64,000 nucleotides of DNA from Flavobacterium sp. LC2016-12 (GCF_015351595.1 NZ_JADKPT010000014.1:62001-126000), one strand, 5' to 3'; counted from the stretch's first letter, positions 17,516-26,990 are shown. Notes: a model not told the origin generated them from the letters alone. A program made the numbers and translations.

Positions 17516-17977
17516 CTAATTCACAGAAATTAACTTAACATCAAAAATAAGTACCGAACCTCCAGGAATACTACTATAGTCGAAAGGTCCATAACCTAAA
17601 TGTGAAGGAACTAATAATATTCCGCTTCCTCCAACTTTAAAATAAGGAATACCTTCCGTCCAGCCTTTAATTACCTGGTTTAACTCAAAGGAAATTCCTG
17701 CGTCTTTGCTCTGGTCAAAAATACTTCCATTAGAATAGTACCCTTTATACGCTACAGTTACATTAGAGGTTGCAGTTGGTTGGGCGCCATCTCCTGCTTC
17801 GTTTATCACATAATACAAGCCAGAATCTGTTCTTTTTGCATTTAATTTATTTTTGGCAATATAATTAACTATTTCTTTTTCGTTTTCAACAGTGTAATCA
17901 GTTTTTTTAGGATCGTCGTTAGAATTACAAGAGACAAAAAGGGTTAATGCAAGTAATGATGTTAAGATGTATTTCAT
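17516..17977 (-). CDS. FKBP-type peptidyl-prolyl isomerase lipoprotein
   Basis: Catalyses cis-trans isomerisation of prolyl bonds in the periplasm. The signal peptide ends in the lipobox FVSC (Cys17). The FKBP domain fills the rest: VTVAYKGYYSNGSIFDQS near residue 80, VIKGWTEGIPYFKVGG, and LVPSHLGYGPFDYSSIPGG, which are the canonical active-site strands. Length 153 aa. It resembles the membrane-anchored FKBPs frequent in Flavobacteriia. The gene is isolated, with a perfect palindromic terminator downstream. Confidence 0.93.
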   Translation of the reverse strand: MKYILTSLLALTLFVSCNSNDDPKKTDYTVENEKEIVNYIAKNKLNAKRTDSGLYYVINEAGDGAQPTATSNVTVAYKGYYSNGSIFDQSKDAGISFELNQVIKGWTEGIPYFKVGGSGILLVPSHLGYGPFDYSSIPGGSVLIFDVKLISVN

Positions 17978-18034
17978 GATATTTTAAAAATGTATTTTTT
18001 ATGGATTAATATAATAAAATGTATTTTTTGTTTT

Positions 18035-18107
18035 ACAGAGATTCACAAAGAAAAAAAAAGATTCACAAAAAAACATAGTGCCACTTTGTTTTTTTGTGAA
18101 TCTCTGT
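18035..18107. repeat. 15-nt inverted repeat downstream of the ABC-F gene
   Basis: Arms 18035-18049 and 18093-18107 (acagagattcacaaa and its complement) enclose a further attcacaaaaa copy. On the minus strand it follows the ABC-F stop and may terminate it; the words recur in Flavobacterium spacers. Confidence 0.7.
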
Positions 18108-18116
18108 ATAATAACT

Positions 18117-19979
18117 TTATCCTTCAATTTTAGCCGAAAGTTCAAACCAACGCTCTTCTTTTTGATCTATTTTATTGATGATATTTTGCAGTTCATTTGC
18201 TTTTTTCTCGATATCAGCATCCGCAACTTTTCCATCAGAGAATAATTGCTCAATTTTAGTTTTATCAATTTCAAGATCTTTGATTTCTCTTTCTAGTTTT
18301 TGATATTCTTTTTGCTCGTTGAAAGTTAGATTTCCTGTTGGATTATTTTGTTTCCAGTCTTTCTTTTCAGCTTTATTCTCTTCTTTTTGAGCGACATCGG
18401 CGCTATCTTCATAAGCTCTGAAATCAGAATAATTTCCTGGGAAATTTTCAATTTCACCTTTTCCTCTAAAGATAAATAAGTGATCCACAATCTTATCCAT
18501 GAAATATCGGTCGTGCGAAACTACTAATAAACATCCTGGGTAATCTAAAAGGAAACTTTCTAAAACATTAAGTGTTACAATATCTAAGTCATTCGTTGGC
18601 TCATCCAAAATCAAAAAGTTCGGATTCTGAATTAAAACCGTACACAAATACAAACGTTTCAATTCGCCACCGCTTAATTTTTCGACAAAATCGTATTGTT
18701 TTTTAGCATCAAAAAGAAAACGTTCCAATAATTGTGAAGCCGAAATCATTCTGCCTTTTGCTAATGGGATAAACTCTCCGTATTCTTTGATAATATCAAT
18801 TACACGCTGATTTGGTTTCGGGTTGATTCCACTTTGTGTATAATATCCAATTTTAATAGTGTCTCCTTTTACAACACGCCCACTATCAAGTGGTAGTGTT
18901 CCTGTAAGGAGATTTAAAAATGTCGATTTTCCTGTTCCGTTTTTTCCAATAATTCCGATTCGGGCACCACGCTGGAAATCAAAACTAAAGTTGTCCAGAA
19001 TAACATGATCCTTGAATTTTTTAGAAATTTTGTGAAGCTCAATAATCTTGCTCCCCATACGTTCCATATTAATTTCAAGTTCTACTTTGTTTTCCTGACG
19101 ACGACTTTGCGCTTTTTCTTTAATTACGTAAAAATCATCCTGACGCGATTTCGATTTTGTAGTTCTTGCTTTTGGCTGACGACGCATCCATTCCAATTCT
19201 TTTACAAATAAGTTTTTGGCTTTGTCAACGCTGGCATTTTCAGAGGTAATTCGCTCTTCTTTTTTCTCTAGATAATAAGAGTAATTTCCTTTGTATTGGT
19301 ATAATTTTCCGTTGTCTAGTTCGATGATTTCGTTACAGACGCGCTCTAAAAAGAAACGGTCGTGTGTTACCATAAACAACGTGATGTTTTCTTTCGCAAA
19401 ATAACTTTCCAACCATTCGATCATTTCAAGATCCAGGTGATTCGTTGGCTCATCTAAAATTAATAAATCCGGACGATTGATTAAGATAATGGCTAATGAT
19501 AAACGCTTTTTTTGTCCACCCGAAAGATTTTTTACTTTAAGTTTAAAATCTTCGAGTTTTAATTTGAATAAAATCTGTTTGTATTGTGTTTCAAAATCCC
19601 ACGCATTATGCTGATCCATTCCGTCAAAAGCTTTTTGATACGCTTCTTCATCGTTTGGATTTTCAAGTGCTTTTTCATAGGCTTCTATGATCTTTAAAGT
19701 TTCATTATCAGAAGCAAAAATGCTTTCTTCTATGGTTAACTCCTCTTGTAAATTATTATCCTGAGAAAGAAATGCCATACGGATTCCTTTTCTCAAAACT
19801 ACCTGTCCTGTATCTGGCTCATCCAAACCATTAATGATACTCATTATAGTTGTTTTTCCGGAACCATTTTTGGCAATAAAAGCAATTTTTTGGTCTTTGT
19901 TGATACCAAATGAGATGTTGTCAAATAAGGTTCTTTCACCAAAAGACTTCGAGATGTTTTCTACAGATAAGTAATTCAC
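18117..19979 (-). CDS. ABC-F family ATPase (Uup-like)
   Basis: A soluble twin-ATPase protein, 620 aa, of the ribosome-associated ABC-F family. ABC1: Walker A AKNGSGKTT near residue 36 and signature LSGGQKKRLSLA. ABC2: Walker A GKNGTGKST near 347 and signature LSGGELKRLYLC; both Walker B motifs read LLILDEPTNHLDL / FLILDEPTNDLDI. The interdomain linker contains RTTKSKSRQDDF. A C-terminal coiled coil (EIKDLEIDKTKIEQLFSDG) supports the Uup branch over EttA. No transmembrane segments. Whether it also confers ribosome-protection antibiotic resistance cannot be judged. Confidence 0.92.
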   Translation of the reverse strand: MNYLSVENISKSFGERTLFDNISFGINKDQKIAFIAKNGSGKTTIMSIINGLDEPDTGQVVLRKGIRMAFLSQDNNLQEELTIEESIFASDNETLKIIEAYEKALENPNDEEAYQKAFDGMDQHNAWDFETQYKQILFKLKLEDFKLKVKNLSGGQKKRLSLAIILINRPDLLILDEPTNHLDLEMIEWLESYFAKENITLFMVTHDRFFLERVCNEIIELDNGKLYQYKGNYSYYLEKKEERITSENASVDKAKNLFVKELEWMRRQPKARTTKSKSRQDDFYVIKEKAQSRRQENKVELEINMERMGSKIIELHKISKKFKDHVILDNFSFDFQRGARIGIIGKNGTGKSTFLNLLTGTLPLDSGRVVKGDTIKIGYYTQSGINPKPNQRVIDIIKEYGEFIPLAKGRMISASQLLERFLFDAKKQYDFVEKLSGGELKRLYLCTVLIQNPNFLILDEPTNDLDIVTLNVLESFLLDYPGCLLVVSHDRYFMDKIVDHLFIFRGKGEIENFPGNYSDFRAYEDSADVAQKEENKAEKKDWKQNNPTGNLTFNEQKEYQKLEREIKDLEIDKTKIEQLFSDGKVADADIEKKANELQNIINKIDQKEERWFELSAKIEG

Positions 19980-20040
19980 TTTGTAAAATATGAGTTATAA
20001 ATTATAAGTTATGAAGGTTTTACAAAACACAACTTTTTTG

Positions 20041-20048
20041 CAAAAGTA
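20041..20048 (-). promoter_or_regulatory. -7 promoter box for the ABC-F gene
   Basis: TACTTTTG on the minus strand followed by CAA, 61 nt before the start codon. Confidence 0.45.
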
Positions 20049-20072
20049 AACTATTATATCGCGATTTGCGAA

Positions 20073-21038
20073 TTATTTATGGAGATAGGAATTCAAAATC
20101 GGACTTAAATCAAAATAATGGATTTGTTGGCGAACATTCAAAACAGGTTTTCGAACCAAAGCTTCATTGGTTAGATAATAATGCAAACCATCATTTGTAG
20201 TAATACCTTCGATTTGATGAAAAGATAACCCGATATTAATTCTTCGTTTATTTCCAGACAAAAAATCATGATCTTTAAAGTCATAGAGTAAATATAAAAA
20301 TGGTTTTCCGAGTTTAGAATATCCGCAAAGCACAACAAGTTTTTTTTCTTCTAAATAGGTTGCACCAGTAACCAAGCCTTTTGTGTCAAGTGATTCTTTG
20401 AATTTTGCGATATGATTTCCAGATTGATTTGATAAAGTATAAATATTGGTTTTAGATGATTTCCATTGTTTGGTAAAGAGGTAAATGCTGTCTTTAGAAA
20501 CGATAAATGCTTCGCAATCAAAATTGGTATTGTTTGGTTTTTCCGGCGATAAATCAATCTGATTATCATACTTAAACGCAATGGTTTCGATGATAGGATT
20601 TCCTTCTAAAAATGATTTTTTCTCTATTTTAAGAATGTTTAAATCAGTTCTATTTCCCGAGGCGTTATTTCCAAAATCTCCAATGTATAAGTAAGAACTG
20701 TCCTGCGCAATTTCTTCCCAGTCATGATTTATTGCTTTGTCCAAAATGATTTTCTTCCGAATTATTCCTAAAGAATCTAATCCGTAAATTGTTTTATCGT
20801 GGTCATCATTGTGTGTCCATAGTAAATTGTCAAAATATAGGAGTCCAGAGGTTTCTCTTATGGAGTCGCTTAATTTGTTTGTATGTATTCGTTTTATTTT
20901 GAAGGTTTCGTAGCTATAACTTTCATCATTTGCTATTGCATTTGGAGTGTAATTTTTAGAAAGCGGATTTTTGAGATCTGAAATCTGGGCATAAGTTGAG
21001 TTAAAGATTAAAAAAAGAAACAAAGTGAATTTTCTCAT
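20073..21038 (-). CDS. Secreted protein of unknown function, propeller-like
   Basis: A 321-residue protein with signal peptide MRKFTLFLFLIFNSTYA. The mature part contains repeating short strands such as LLWTHNDDHDKTIYGLD, DSSYLYIGDFGNNASGNR and GLVTGATYLEEKKLVVLCGY, spaced as in a beta-propeller of the kind that scores periplasmic or surface binding proteins. I do not recognise catalytic residues. It lies divergent from the EPS export genes; a link to them is possible but unproven. Confidence 0.75.
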   Translation of the reverse strand: MRKFTLFLFLIFNSTYAQISDLKNPLSKNYTPNAIANDESYSYETFKIKRIHTNKLSDSIRETSGLLYFDNLLWTHNDDHDKTIYGLDSLGIIRKKIILDKAINHDWEEIAQDSSYLYIGDFGNNASGNRTDLNILKIEKKSFLEGNPIIETIAFKYDNQIDLSPEKPNNTNFDCEAFIVSKDSIYLFTKQWKSSKTNIYTLSNQSGNHIAKFKESLDTKGLVTGATYLEEKKLVVLCGYSKLGKPFLYLLYDFKDHDFLSGNKRRINIGLSFHQIEGITTNDGLHYYLTNEALVRKPVLNVRQQIHYFDLSPILNSYLHK

Positions 21039-21353
21039 TGCTTGTAAATCAGTTTATATGCTGTGTAAAAATAGTTTTTTATTAATGTCTTTAGTATAAT
21101 TTGATTCATAAAAGCATAAGTTTTAATTGTATTAAAATAAGGTATTTCTGTTTTTTTGACTTTTTTTGGGCGTTTTCTGATGTTACTTTTGAAAAAAAAA
21201 AGCACAGAATATAGTACACAATAGATATATAAATATCTATAACGTAGTATTCTATTTTCGTAGCATTTTTTTCTAACTAAGATTATGTAAAACAGAGTGG
21301 GAGTAGAAAGCAAAATTATGTATACAAAATCGGCCTTTAAAAACTTAAACTTA
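21039..21353. other. Gene-free AT-rich spacer upstream of EPS export genes
   Basis: A 315-nt divergent spacer between the secreted protein gene and the Wza-like gene. It is very AT-rich with poly-A/T runs; it must hold the promoters of both sides, but no clear TAnnTTTG box or hairpin was found. A minus-strand open frame here looks like chance coding. Confidence 0.5.
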
Positions 21354-22148
21354 ATGAAATTTCAATTTAATTTTTGGACGAAAATAACAAGTATTTTATC
21401 TTTTTTACTGTTATTATTTTCTTCTTGTGCTTTTAAAAAAGATGTAATCTATTACCAAAATATGGATGCTTTACAAATAAAGCAAAATGTATCCTCTTAT
21501 GAAGTAAAAATTCAACCAGATGATTTGTTAATGATTATGGTTTTTGCAGAAGATGCTGAAGCAGTAATACCATTTAATCTTAAAACATATAGCGTGTCTG
21601 CTAATCATAAATTAGACATTGCCCATAGCTCTGAAACAATTCAGCAATACTTGGTAGATGAACATGGAATTATTGATTTTCCAATATTAGGGAAACTGCA
21701 AGTAGGAGGATTTACTCGAACGGAATTGCTTCAATTACTAAAAAATAAAATAAGCTTGTATGTTAAAAATCCACTGATTAATCTTCGCATTACAAACTTT
21801 AAAATTTCTATTCAAGGCGAAGTTAATTTGCCAGGAACTTTCTCTATAGCATCAGAAAGGGTTACAGTGCTTGAGGCTTTAAGTATGGCAAAAGATCTTA
21901 CTATATATGGTAAAAGGAAAAATATTCTGATTATAAGAGAGAACAATGGTGTAAAGTCATTTAATAGAATAGATATAACAAATTTAGATTTTATAAGCTC
22001 TCCATTTTATTATTTAGCGCAAAATGATATAATATATGTTGAACCAAATAGAACAAAAATTAATTCTTCTGTAGTCGGATCCAGTACTTCTGTACTTATA
22101 TCCGCTATTTCGATATTGATGTCGATTTATGTACTAATCTTAAAATAA
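21354..22148 (+). CDS. Polysaccharide export outer-membrane lipoprotein, Wza-like
   Basis: Forms the outer-membrane/periplasmic export channel for capsule or exopolysaccharide. The start is set at the ATG giving MKFQFNFWTKITSILSF and a lipobox LFSSC about 20 residues in; an upstream GTG or ATG frame would put a non-signal leader before the lipobox. The Poly_export module begins VKIQPDDLLMIMVFAE, followed by an SLBB-like segment ISIQGEVNLPGTFSI; a C-terminal helix closes the protein. It is followed after 1 nt by a Wzc-like kinase gene, the classical pair. Confidence 0.88.
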   Translation: MKFQFNFWTKITSILSFLLLLFSSCAFKKDVIYYQNMDALQIKQNVSSYEVKIQPDDLLMIMVFAEDAEAVIPFNLKTYSVSANHKLDIAHSSETIQQYLVDEHGIIDFPILGKLQVGGFTRTELLQLLKNKISLYVKNPLINLRITNFKISIQGEVNLPGTFSIASERVTVLEALSMAKDLTIYGKRKNILIIRENNGVKSFNRIDITNLDFISSPFYYLAQNDIIYVEPNRTKINSSVVGSSTSVLISAISILMSIYVLILK

Positions 22149-22149
22149 A

Positions 22150-24531
22150 ATGAAAAAAGAAAAATCTTATACTGATTATATGAACCACGAAGATGATGAT
22201 CTAAATATTAAGGAAGAATTTGAAAAATACCTTGCTCATTGGCGATGGTTTTTATTAAGTTTATGTATCTGTTTGATTTTGGTTTTTATTTATTTAAAGT
22301 ATGTACCCCGAAGTTATGAAGTGACTACAACTATATTAGTCAAAGATAAAAAAAAAGGAGGGATGCTTTCCAATTTATCAGCCTTTACAGATTTAGGCTT
22401 AGGTAATGATGTCCTTAATAATATTGATAACGAAATTGAAATTTTGAAATCAAGAACTTTAATTGAAAGTACCATAAAAAAGCTAAATTTAAATATTGCT
22501 TTGTTTGCAGGTAGTAATTTTATATCAAAAGAGATTTATGAAGAAAAACCTTTGAAAATTTATTTTATCAGTAAAACGGCTTTGTTTAATACGGAAAGAA
22601 TTTCTTTTCATTATAAAGTACTTACAGATTATACGTTTGAATTATTATCCGACGATAAAATTGATCAAGTAATCTTATCACCAAAAAGAAAATTTAAATA
22701 TGGTGATTCAATTCCAACAACTCTTGGAGTTTTGGTGATTGATAAGGTCTTTAATTATAGAATGAAAGAAATTGGTGGATGCAACTCTATAAAGATTGTG
22801 ATAACCCCTTTCGATAATCTAGTTGACGAATTTAAAAGACGTTTAAAAGTTGAGCCTGTAAGTAAAGCAAGTAGTGTTGTTGCAGTTTCTATTTCTGATC
22901 CTGTAATTAAAAAAGCAGAAATTTTTTTAAATACATTAATTCAAATTTACAATGAAAAGGCTGTTGAGGACAAAAATTATATTTCAGAAAGCACTTCAAA
23001 ATTTATTTCTAATCGATTAGCTTTCGTTACCCAAGAATTAGATGGAGTAGAACAGAATATTGAAAGTTTTAAAAAATCAAATAAGTTAATCGATATTGAA
23101 TCTGAAACAGAAAAATTTATTAATACTTCAAGTGGATATAACAAAAAAGAAGAAGAAACAGAAATACAGTTAAATATTGTTTCTTCATTTTTAGATTTTC
23201 TCAAAATAAACACTAATTATGATTTATTACCATCCAATTTGATAATGGATAATGGAGGAATTTCAACTCTTATATCATCTTACAACCAGTTGGTTTTAGA
23301 TAGAAGCAGGATATTAAAGTCAGCCACAGCTGAAAACCCTTCGATTGTAAAACTTGACCAGCAAATAGTTTCTTTAAAAGCAATTGTGGAGATGAGCTTA
23401 AATCGCATAAAATCTAACTTGCGACTACAAAACACAGATTTGAAGAGTCAGGAGGAGGTCATTAGTGCTAAAATCAGTAAAATCCCAGTTCAGGAAAGAC
23501 AATTTAGAGTTATTGCAAGACAACAAAAAGTTAAAGAAGAGCTCTATTTGTACTTATTGCAAAAACGAGAAGAAATTGCAATTTCAGTTGCCGTAACTGA
23601 TCAAAATGCAAGTGTAATAGATTTGGCAAAACCTGATAGAAATGCAGTTAATCCAAAGGGGAAAATAATATATATGGTTGGAATATTTTTTGGATTGGTA
23701 ATTCCTTTTGGTTTCATTTATATAAGTGATTTATTCGATACAAAAATTAAAAGTAAATTAGATCTAGACAGGTATACAAAAATTCCATTCATTGGGGAGA
23801 TTCCCATATCATATGCTACTAACCATTTAATTAAATCTGATAGTAAAACAAGTTTTGCAGAAGCACTGCGGATTGTTCGTACTAATTTGGAATTTATGCT
23901 TAATAAAGCAGAAAAGGGAATTGCAAAAACAATATTTGTAACTTCAACTCTCGCATTAGAAGGTAAAACCTTTATAGCAGCTAATATTGCAAGTACTTTG
24001 TCATTATCAGGATCTAGAGTTTTACTAATCGGTCTGGATATTAGAAATCCAAAACTTGGTGAATATATTGATGTACCCAATTTAGGTGTCACTAATTATC
24101 TGTCAATTCCTGATTCAGATATTCAGAATTACATCATCAAAGTAGATGGTTACCCCAATTTTTTTGTTTTGCCGTCAGGAATTATCCCGCCAAACCCTGC
24201 TGAGTTATTGATGGATAAAAAGATCGACTATCTTTTTGAAAAATTGAAAAAGGAATATGACTATATAATTGTTGATACTGCTCCTGTTAGTCTGGTTACT
24301 GATACACTTTTAATTGCTAAACATGCCGAGATATTTTTATATGTAATACGTGCTAATTTTTTAGAAAAAAGACTGCTTTCTATTCCAAATAATTATTTTA
24401 AGGAAAAAAAACTACCAAATATGTGTATTGTCTTAAATGATACAAATGGGAAACAAGGATATACTTATGGGTATGGTGAGAAGGTTGAGGTTAAAACTTG
24501 GTTTAAGAGAATTATTTCTAAATTTAGATAA
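22150..24531 (+). CDS. Wzc-like chain-length regulator and BY-tyrosine kinase
   Basis: An inner-membrane protein that controls polymer length and is regulated by tyrosine phosphorylation. From the N-terminus: TM helix (WRWFLLSLCICLILVFIYL), a Wzz/GNVR periplasmic region with coiled coil, a second TM helix near residue 505, then a cytosolic BY-kinase. The Walker A-like TSTLALEGKT deviates from GxGK[ST] at its first Gly. Walker A' LLIGLDIRNPKL and Walker B YIIVDTAPVS are present. A tyrosine-rich tail GYTYGYGEKV near the C-terminus is the autophosphorylation cluster. Length 793 aa fits the family. Confidence 0.9.
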   Translation: MKKEKSYTDYMNHEDDDLNIKEEFEKYLAHWRWFLLSLCICLILVFIYLKYVPRSYEVTTTILVKDKKKGGMLSNLSAFTDLGLGNDVLNNIDNEIEILKSRTLIESTIKKLNLNIALFAGSNFISKEIYEEKPLKIYFISKTALFNTERISFHYKVLTDYTFELLSDDKIDQVILSPKRKFKYGDSIPTTLGVLVIDKVFNYRMKEIGGCNSIKIVITPFDNLVDEFKRRLKVEPVSKASSVVAVSISDPVIKKAEIFLNTLIQIYNEKAVEDKNYISESTSKFISNRLAFVTQELDGVEQNIESFKKSNKLIDIESETEKFINTSSGYNKKEEETEIQLNIVSSFLDFLKINTNYDLLPSNLIMDNGGISTLISSYNQLVLDRSRILKSATAENPSIVKLDQQIVSLKAIVEMSLNRIKSNLRLQNTDLKSQEEVISAKISKIPVQERQFRVIARQQKVKEELYLYLLQKREEIAISVAVTDQNASVIDLAKPDRNAVNPKGKIIYMVGIFFGLVIPFGFIYISDLFDTKIKSKLDLDRYTKIPFIGEIPISYATNHLIKSDSKTSFAEALRIVRTNLEFMLNKAEKGIAKTIFVTSTLALEGKTFIAANIASTLSLSGSRVLLIGLDIRNPKLGEYIDVPNLGVTNYLSIPDSDIQNYIIKVDGYPNFFVLPSGIIPPNPAELLMDKKIDYLFEKLKKEYDYIIVDTAPVSLVTDTLLIAKHAEIFLYVIRANFLEKRLLSIPNNYFKEKKLPNMCIVLNDTNGKQGYTYGYGEKVEVKTWFKRIISKFR

Positions 24532-24563
24532 AAAAAAGCCCAATTATTTGGGCCTTTTTTTTT
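24531..24563 (+). terminator. Terminator between the Wzc-like and glycosylphosphotransferase genes
   Basis: Six-nt GC-rich arms 24538-24543 and 24548-24553 followed by T9. It splits the EPS pair from the next gene, which therefore needs its own promoter. Confidence 0.8.
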
Positions 24564-24687
24564 ATAATAGACATTCAAAATAAAATGTAAAGATTTCTAC
24601 AGGAGTAACATTAAATATAATTAAAATGCTATTTTGCGTCAGATAAAATGAACCAAAGCTTTTGTTTATCAAAAGTAGTCCTGGAAG

Positions 24688-26106
24688 ATGAAAATTATAC
24701 AAAAAATATCACATTACCGTTTATCACGTTACTCCAAATTGCTGTTTGTGCTTTGGGATATCATTTTACTAAACACAGCTTTAGTCGTTTCTGCGTTGGT
24801 TCGATTCGGAGATTTGGAGAAGCTTTTTTTAAAGGACGAAAAAACAGTTTCATTATTAGCTAATTTAATTTGGATTGGACTATTACTTAATAAAGATTCA
24901 CACAGGATAATAAGAATAGAATATATAGAATCAATATTAAAAAGAACGATTAAAAAAATTGTAATACATATTGCCATCCTGACTTGTTTTGTTGTTTTTT
25001 ATAAATATGCTGATATTTCCAGATTGCGATTGTTATATTTTTATTTGATCTTCTTCGTACTGTTGTTGATTTCTCGTTACACCTTAATGAAGACTTTAAA
25101 ATACATTAGGGCTAAAGGTTATAATTTTAAAAAATTCATAATTGTTGGTGCCAATGAAACAGGTGAGCGAATGCGAAAAATACTAGCCAAAAATTTAACG
25201 TATGGTTATAAGTTTTTAGGTTTTTTTGATGAACAAACAGAAGAATCAGATAGCAGTTTTACACCACTTTTAGGTGGATTTAACGATGTTGAAGAATTTG
25301 TATTAAGAGAAGAGGTAGATGAAATTTACGTAGCGTTACATATCAATAATGTTGAAACCATAAATAAATTAGTAAAAATTTGCGAGCAAAATATGGTGCG
25401 AATTAAATTTATTCCTGATTTTCAATTGTATACTAAATCGAGTAAAGTTGAGGTTACTTTTTATGAAAACACACCAGTATTGATGTTTCGTCCAGAACCG
25501 CTGGAGTTAGCGATAAACAGATTAGTTAAAAAAGTCTTTGACATTTGTTTTTCAACAGGTGTAATACTTTTAATATTCCCGTGGTTATTTCCCATTATAA
25601 TGCTGATTATTAAACTGGAGTCGTCAGGTCCAATATTTTTCAAGCAGGATCGGTCAGGCCGTGATAATAGATCTTTTACGTGTTATAAATTTAGAAGTAT
25701 GTACGTAAATGATTTGGCCCATAAAAAACAAGCAGGAAAAGGAGATCGTCGTATCACTAAATTTGGAGCTTTTATGCGTAAAACGAGTATAGATGAATTA
25801 CCTCAGTTTTTTAATGTTTTTTTAGGAGAAATGTCTGTTGTTGGTCCAAGGCCTCATATGGTTAATCTTGCTAAGGAATATGGTGAGTTGATTGCGAATT
25901 ATTCCGTTCGTCACTACGCTAAGCCGGGAATTACAGGTTGGGCGCAAGTAAACGGATATCGTGGAGAAACAAAAGAGCTGATTGATATGGAGAATAGAGT
26001 AGAATACGATATTTGGTATATCGAGAACTGGAGTCTTTTACTGGATATAAAAATTATAGTGAGAACGCTTATAAATGTTTTTAAAGGAGAAGAAAATGCT
26101 TACTAG
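24688..26106 (+). CDS. Polyprenyl glycosylphosphotransferase, WcaJ/WbaP type
   Basis: Initiates exopolysaccharide synthesis by moving a hexose-1-phosphate from the nucleotide sugar to undecaprenyl phosphate. Of 472 residues, the first half has several TM helices and a Rossmann-like region (KFIIVGANETGERMRKIL), the second half is the bacterial sugar transferase domain. Its signature elements are FKQDRSGRDNRSFTCYKFRS, RKTSIDELPQFFNVFLGEMS, GPRPHMV and KPGITGWAQVNGYRGETKE. The N-terminus was chosen as MKIIQKISHYRLSRYSKL. It completes the EPS core, but no glycosyltransferases follow. Confidence 0.92.
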   Translation: MKIIQKISHYRLSRYSKLLFVLWDIILLNTALVVSALVRFGDLEKLFLKDEKTVSLLANLIWIGLLLNKDSHRIIRIEYIESILKRTIKKIVIHIAILTCFVVFYKYADISRLRLLYFYLIFFVLLLISRYTLMKTLKYIRAKGYNFKKFIIVGANETGERMRKILAKNLTYGYKFLGFFDEQTEESDSSFTPLLGGFNDVEEFVLREEVDEIYVALHINNVETINKLVKICEQNMVRIKFIPDFQLYTKSSKVEVTFYENTPVLMFRPEPLELAINRLVKKVFDICFSTGVILLIFPWLFPIIMLIIKLESSGPIFFKQDRSGRDNRSFTCYKFRSMYVNDLAHKKQAGKGDRRITKFGAFMRKTSIDELPQFFNVFLGEMSVVGPRPHMVNLAKEYGELIANYSVRHYAKPGITGWAQVNGYRGETKELIDMENRVEYDIWYIENWSLLLDIKIIVRTLINVFKGEENAY

Positions 26107-26114
26107 TAATTTCT

Positions 26115-26852
26115 TTAGAATTTAAAAAACTGATTGTTTGCAATAACTTCTTTTACGGCACTTATATTTTCGATTTTTATTTTTTGATTGAATGCAGCAA
26201 CGTGGTCACTGTGATGAATATCGGTACCGGCAAAATCATACATTCCTTTTTTTAGAAGTTGATCTGCTATTTTTGTGATTTCATTTCCATAATATCCGGC
26301 TATAGCAAGAAGATTTAATTGAAAAAAACACCCGGATTTTTTTAGCTTCTCATATTCATTAAAGTTTTTATGATAAAATAAATAACGCTCCGGATGTGCT
26401 AAAACCGGAATATACCCCGCAACCTGTAAATCAAAAAGTATTTTATACAATTGTACCGGAGCATTCATGTATGACATTTCAACCAAAACATAATTATCCT
26501 TTAAGGTTAACAGTTTTTCGTTTTGAAAATGAGTTTCAAACCAATCATCCATAAAATATTCAGCGGCGACCTGAAACGGAATTTGTATGTTGCGTTCTTC
26601 CAACGAAAGCTTTGTTTCTTTATAATTGGTAATAATATCGTCTTGCGCGTTATTCCAAATATAATGACTTATATGTGGTGTTGTAATAAACTGAGAAAAA
26701 CCCATTTCCTGAAAAGATTTGGCAAGTCTTTCTGTGCTCGATATGCTCTTAGCACCATCGTCTATTCCGGGTAATAAATGAGAATGAATATCAATATAAT
26801 TCCCGCCTAGCAGATCCTTTAAATAAGGTTTTGATTTTAAGAATGAAAACAT
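26115..26852 (-). CDS. Tyrosine-protein phosphatase, CpsB/YwqE (PHP) family
   Basis: A manganese-dependent phosphatase that removes phosphate from BY-kinases such as the Wzc-like protein across the spacer. The PHP metal-binding motif DIHSHLLPGIDDGAK is at residues 21-35; further metal ligands fit TTPHIS, AHPERY and GTDIHH. Length 245 aa. It ends 8 nt from the convergent glycosylphosphotransferase gene. Its -7 box lies only 4 nt before the ATG, which predicts a leaderless or nearly leaderless mRNA. Confidence 0.9.
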   Translation of the reverse strand: MFSFLKSKPYLKDLLGGNYIDIHSHLLPGIDDGAKSISSTERLAKSFQEMGFSQFITTPHISHYIWNNAQDDIITNYKETKLSLEERNIQIPFQVAAEYFMDDWFETHFQNEKLLTLKDNYVLVEMSYMNAPVQLYKILFDLQVAGYIPVLAHPERYLFYHKNFNEYEKLKKSGCFFQLNLLAIAGYYGNEITKIADQLLKKGMYDFAGTDIHHSDHVAAFNQKIKIENISAVKEVIANNQFFKF

Positions 26853-26856
26853 GGTA

Positions 26857-26864
26857 CAAAAATA
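26857..26864 (-). promoter_or_regulatory. -7 promoter box abutting the YwqE start codon
   Basis: TATTTTTG on the minus strand with only 4 nt between the box and the ATG. The transcription start would fall at or inside the start codon. Confidence 0.5.
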
Positions 26865-26990
26865 AGAATTGCAGATCGCTTTACGGTATTTAAAGGATGA
26901 TTTTATTATGTGCGGATATTATTATCCATATCTAACTTTGACATTTAGTCTATTATTCTATATTTGTTACTATCAATAATGTAGTATTTT

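Noticed and set aside
21035..21313. Minus-strand frame in the EPS spacer
   Set aside because: Composition is AT-rich chance coding with no ribosome site, signal or domain.
21297..21353. Upstream GTG/ATG starts for the Wza-like gene
   Set aside because: They place polar residues before the lipobox signal peptide; the ATG at 21354 gives a normal lipoprotein signal.
24648..24863. Frame overlapping the glycosylphosphotransferase start
   Set aside because: It is out of frame with the transferase and unrelated to any family.
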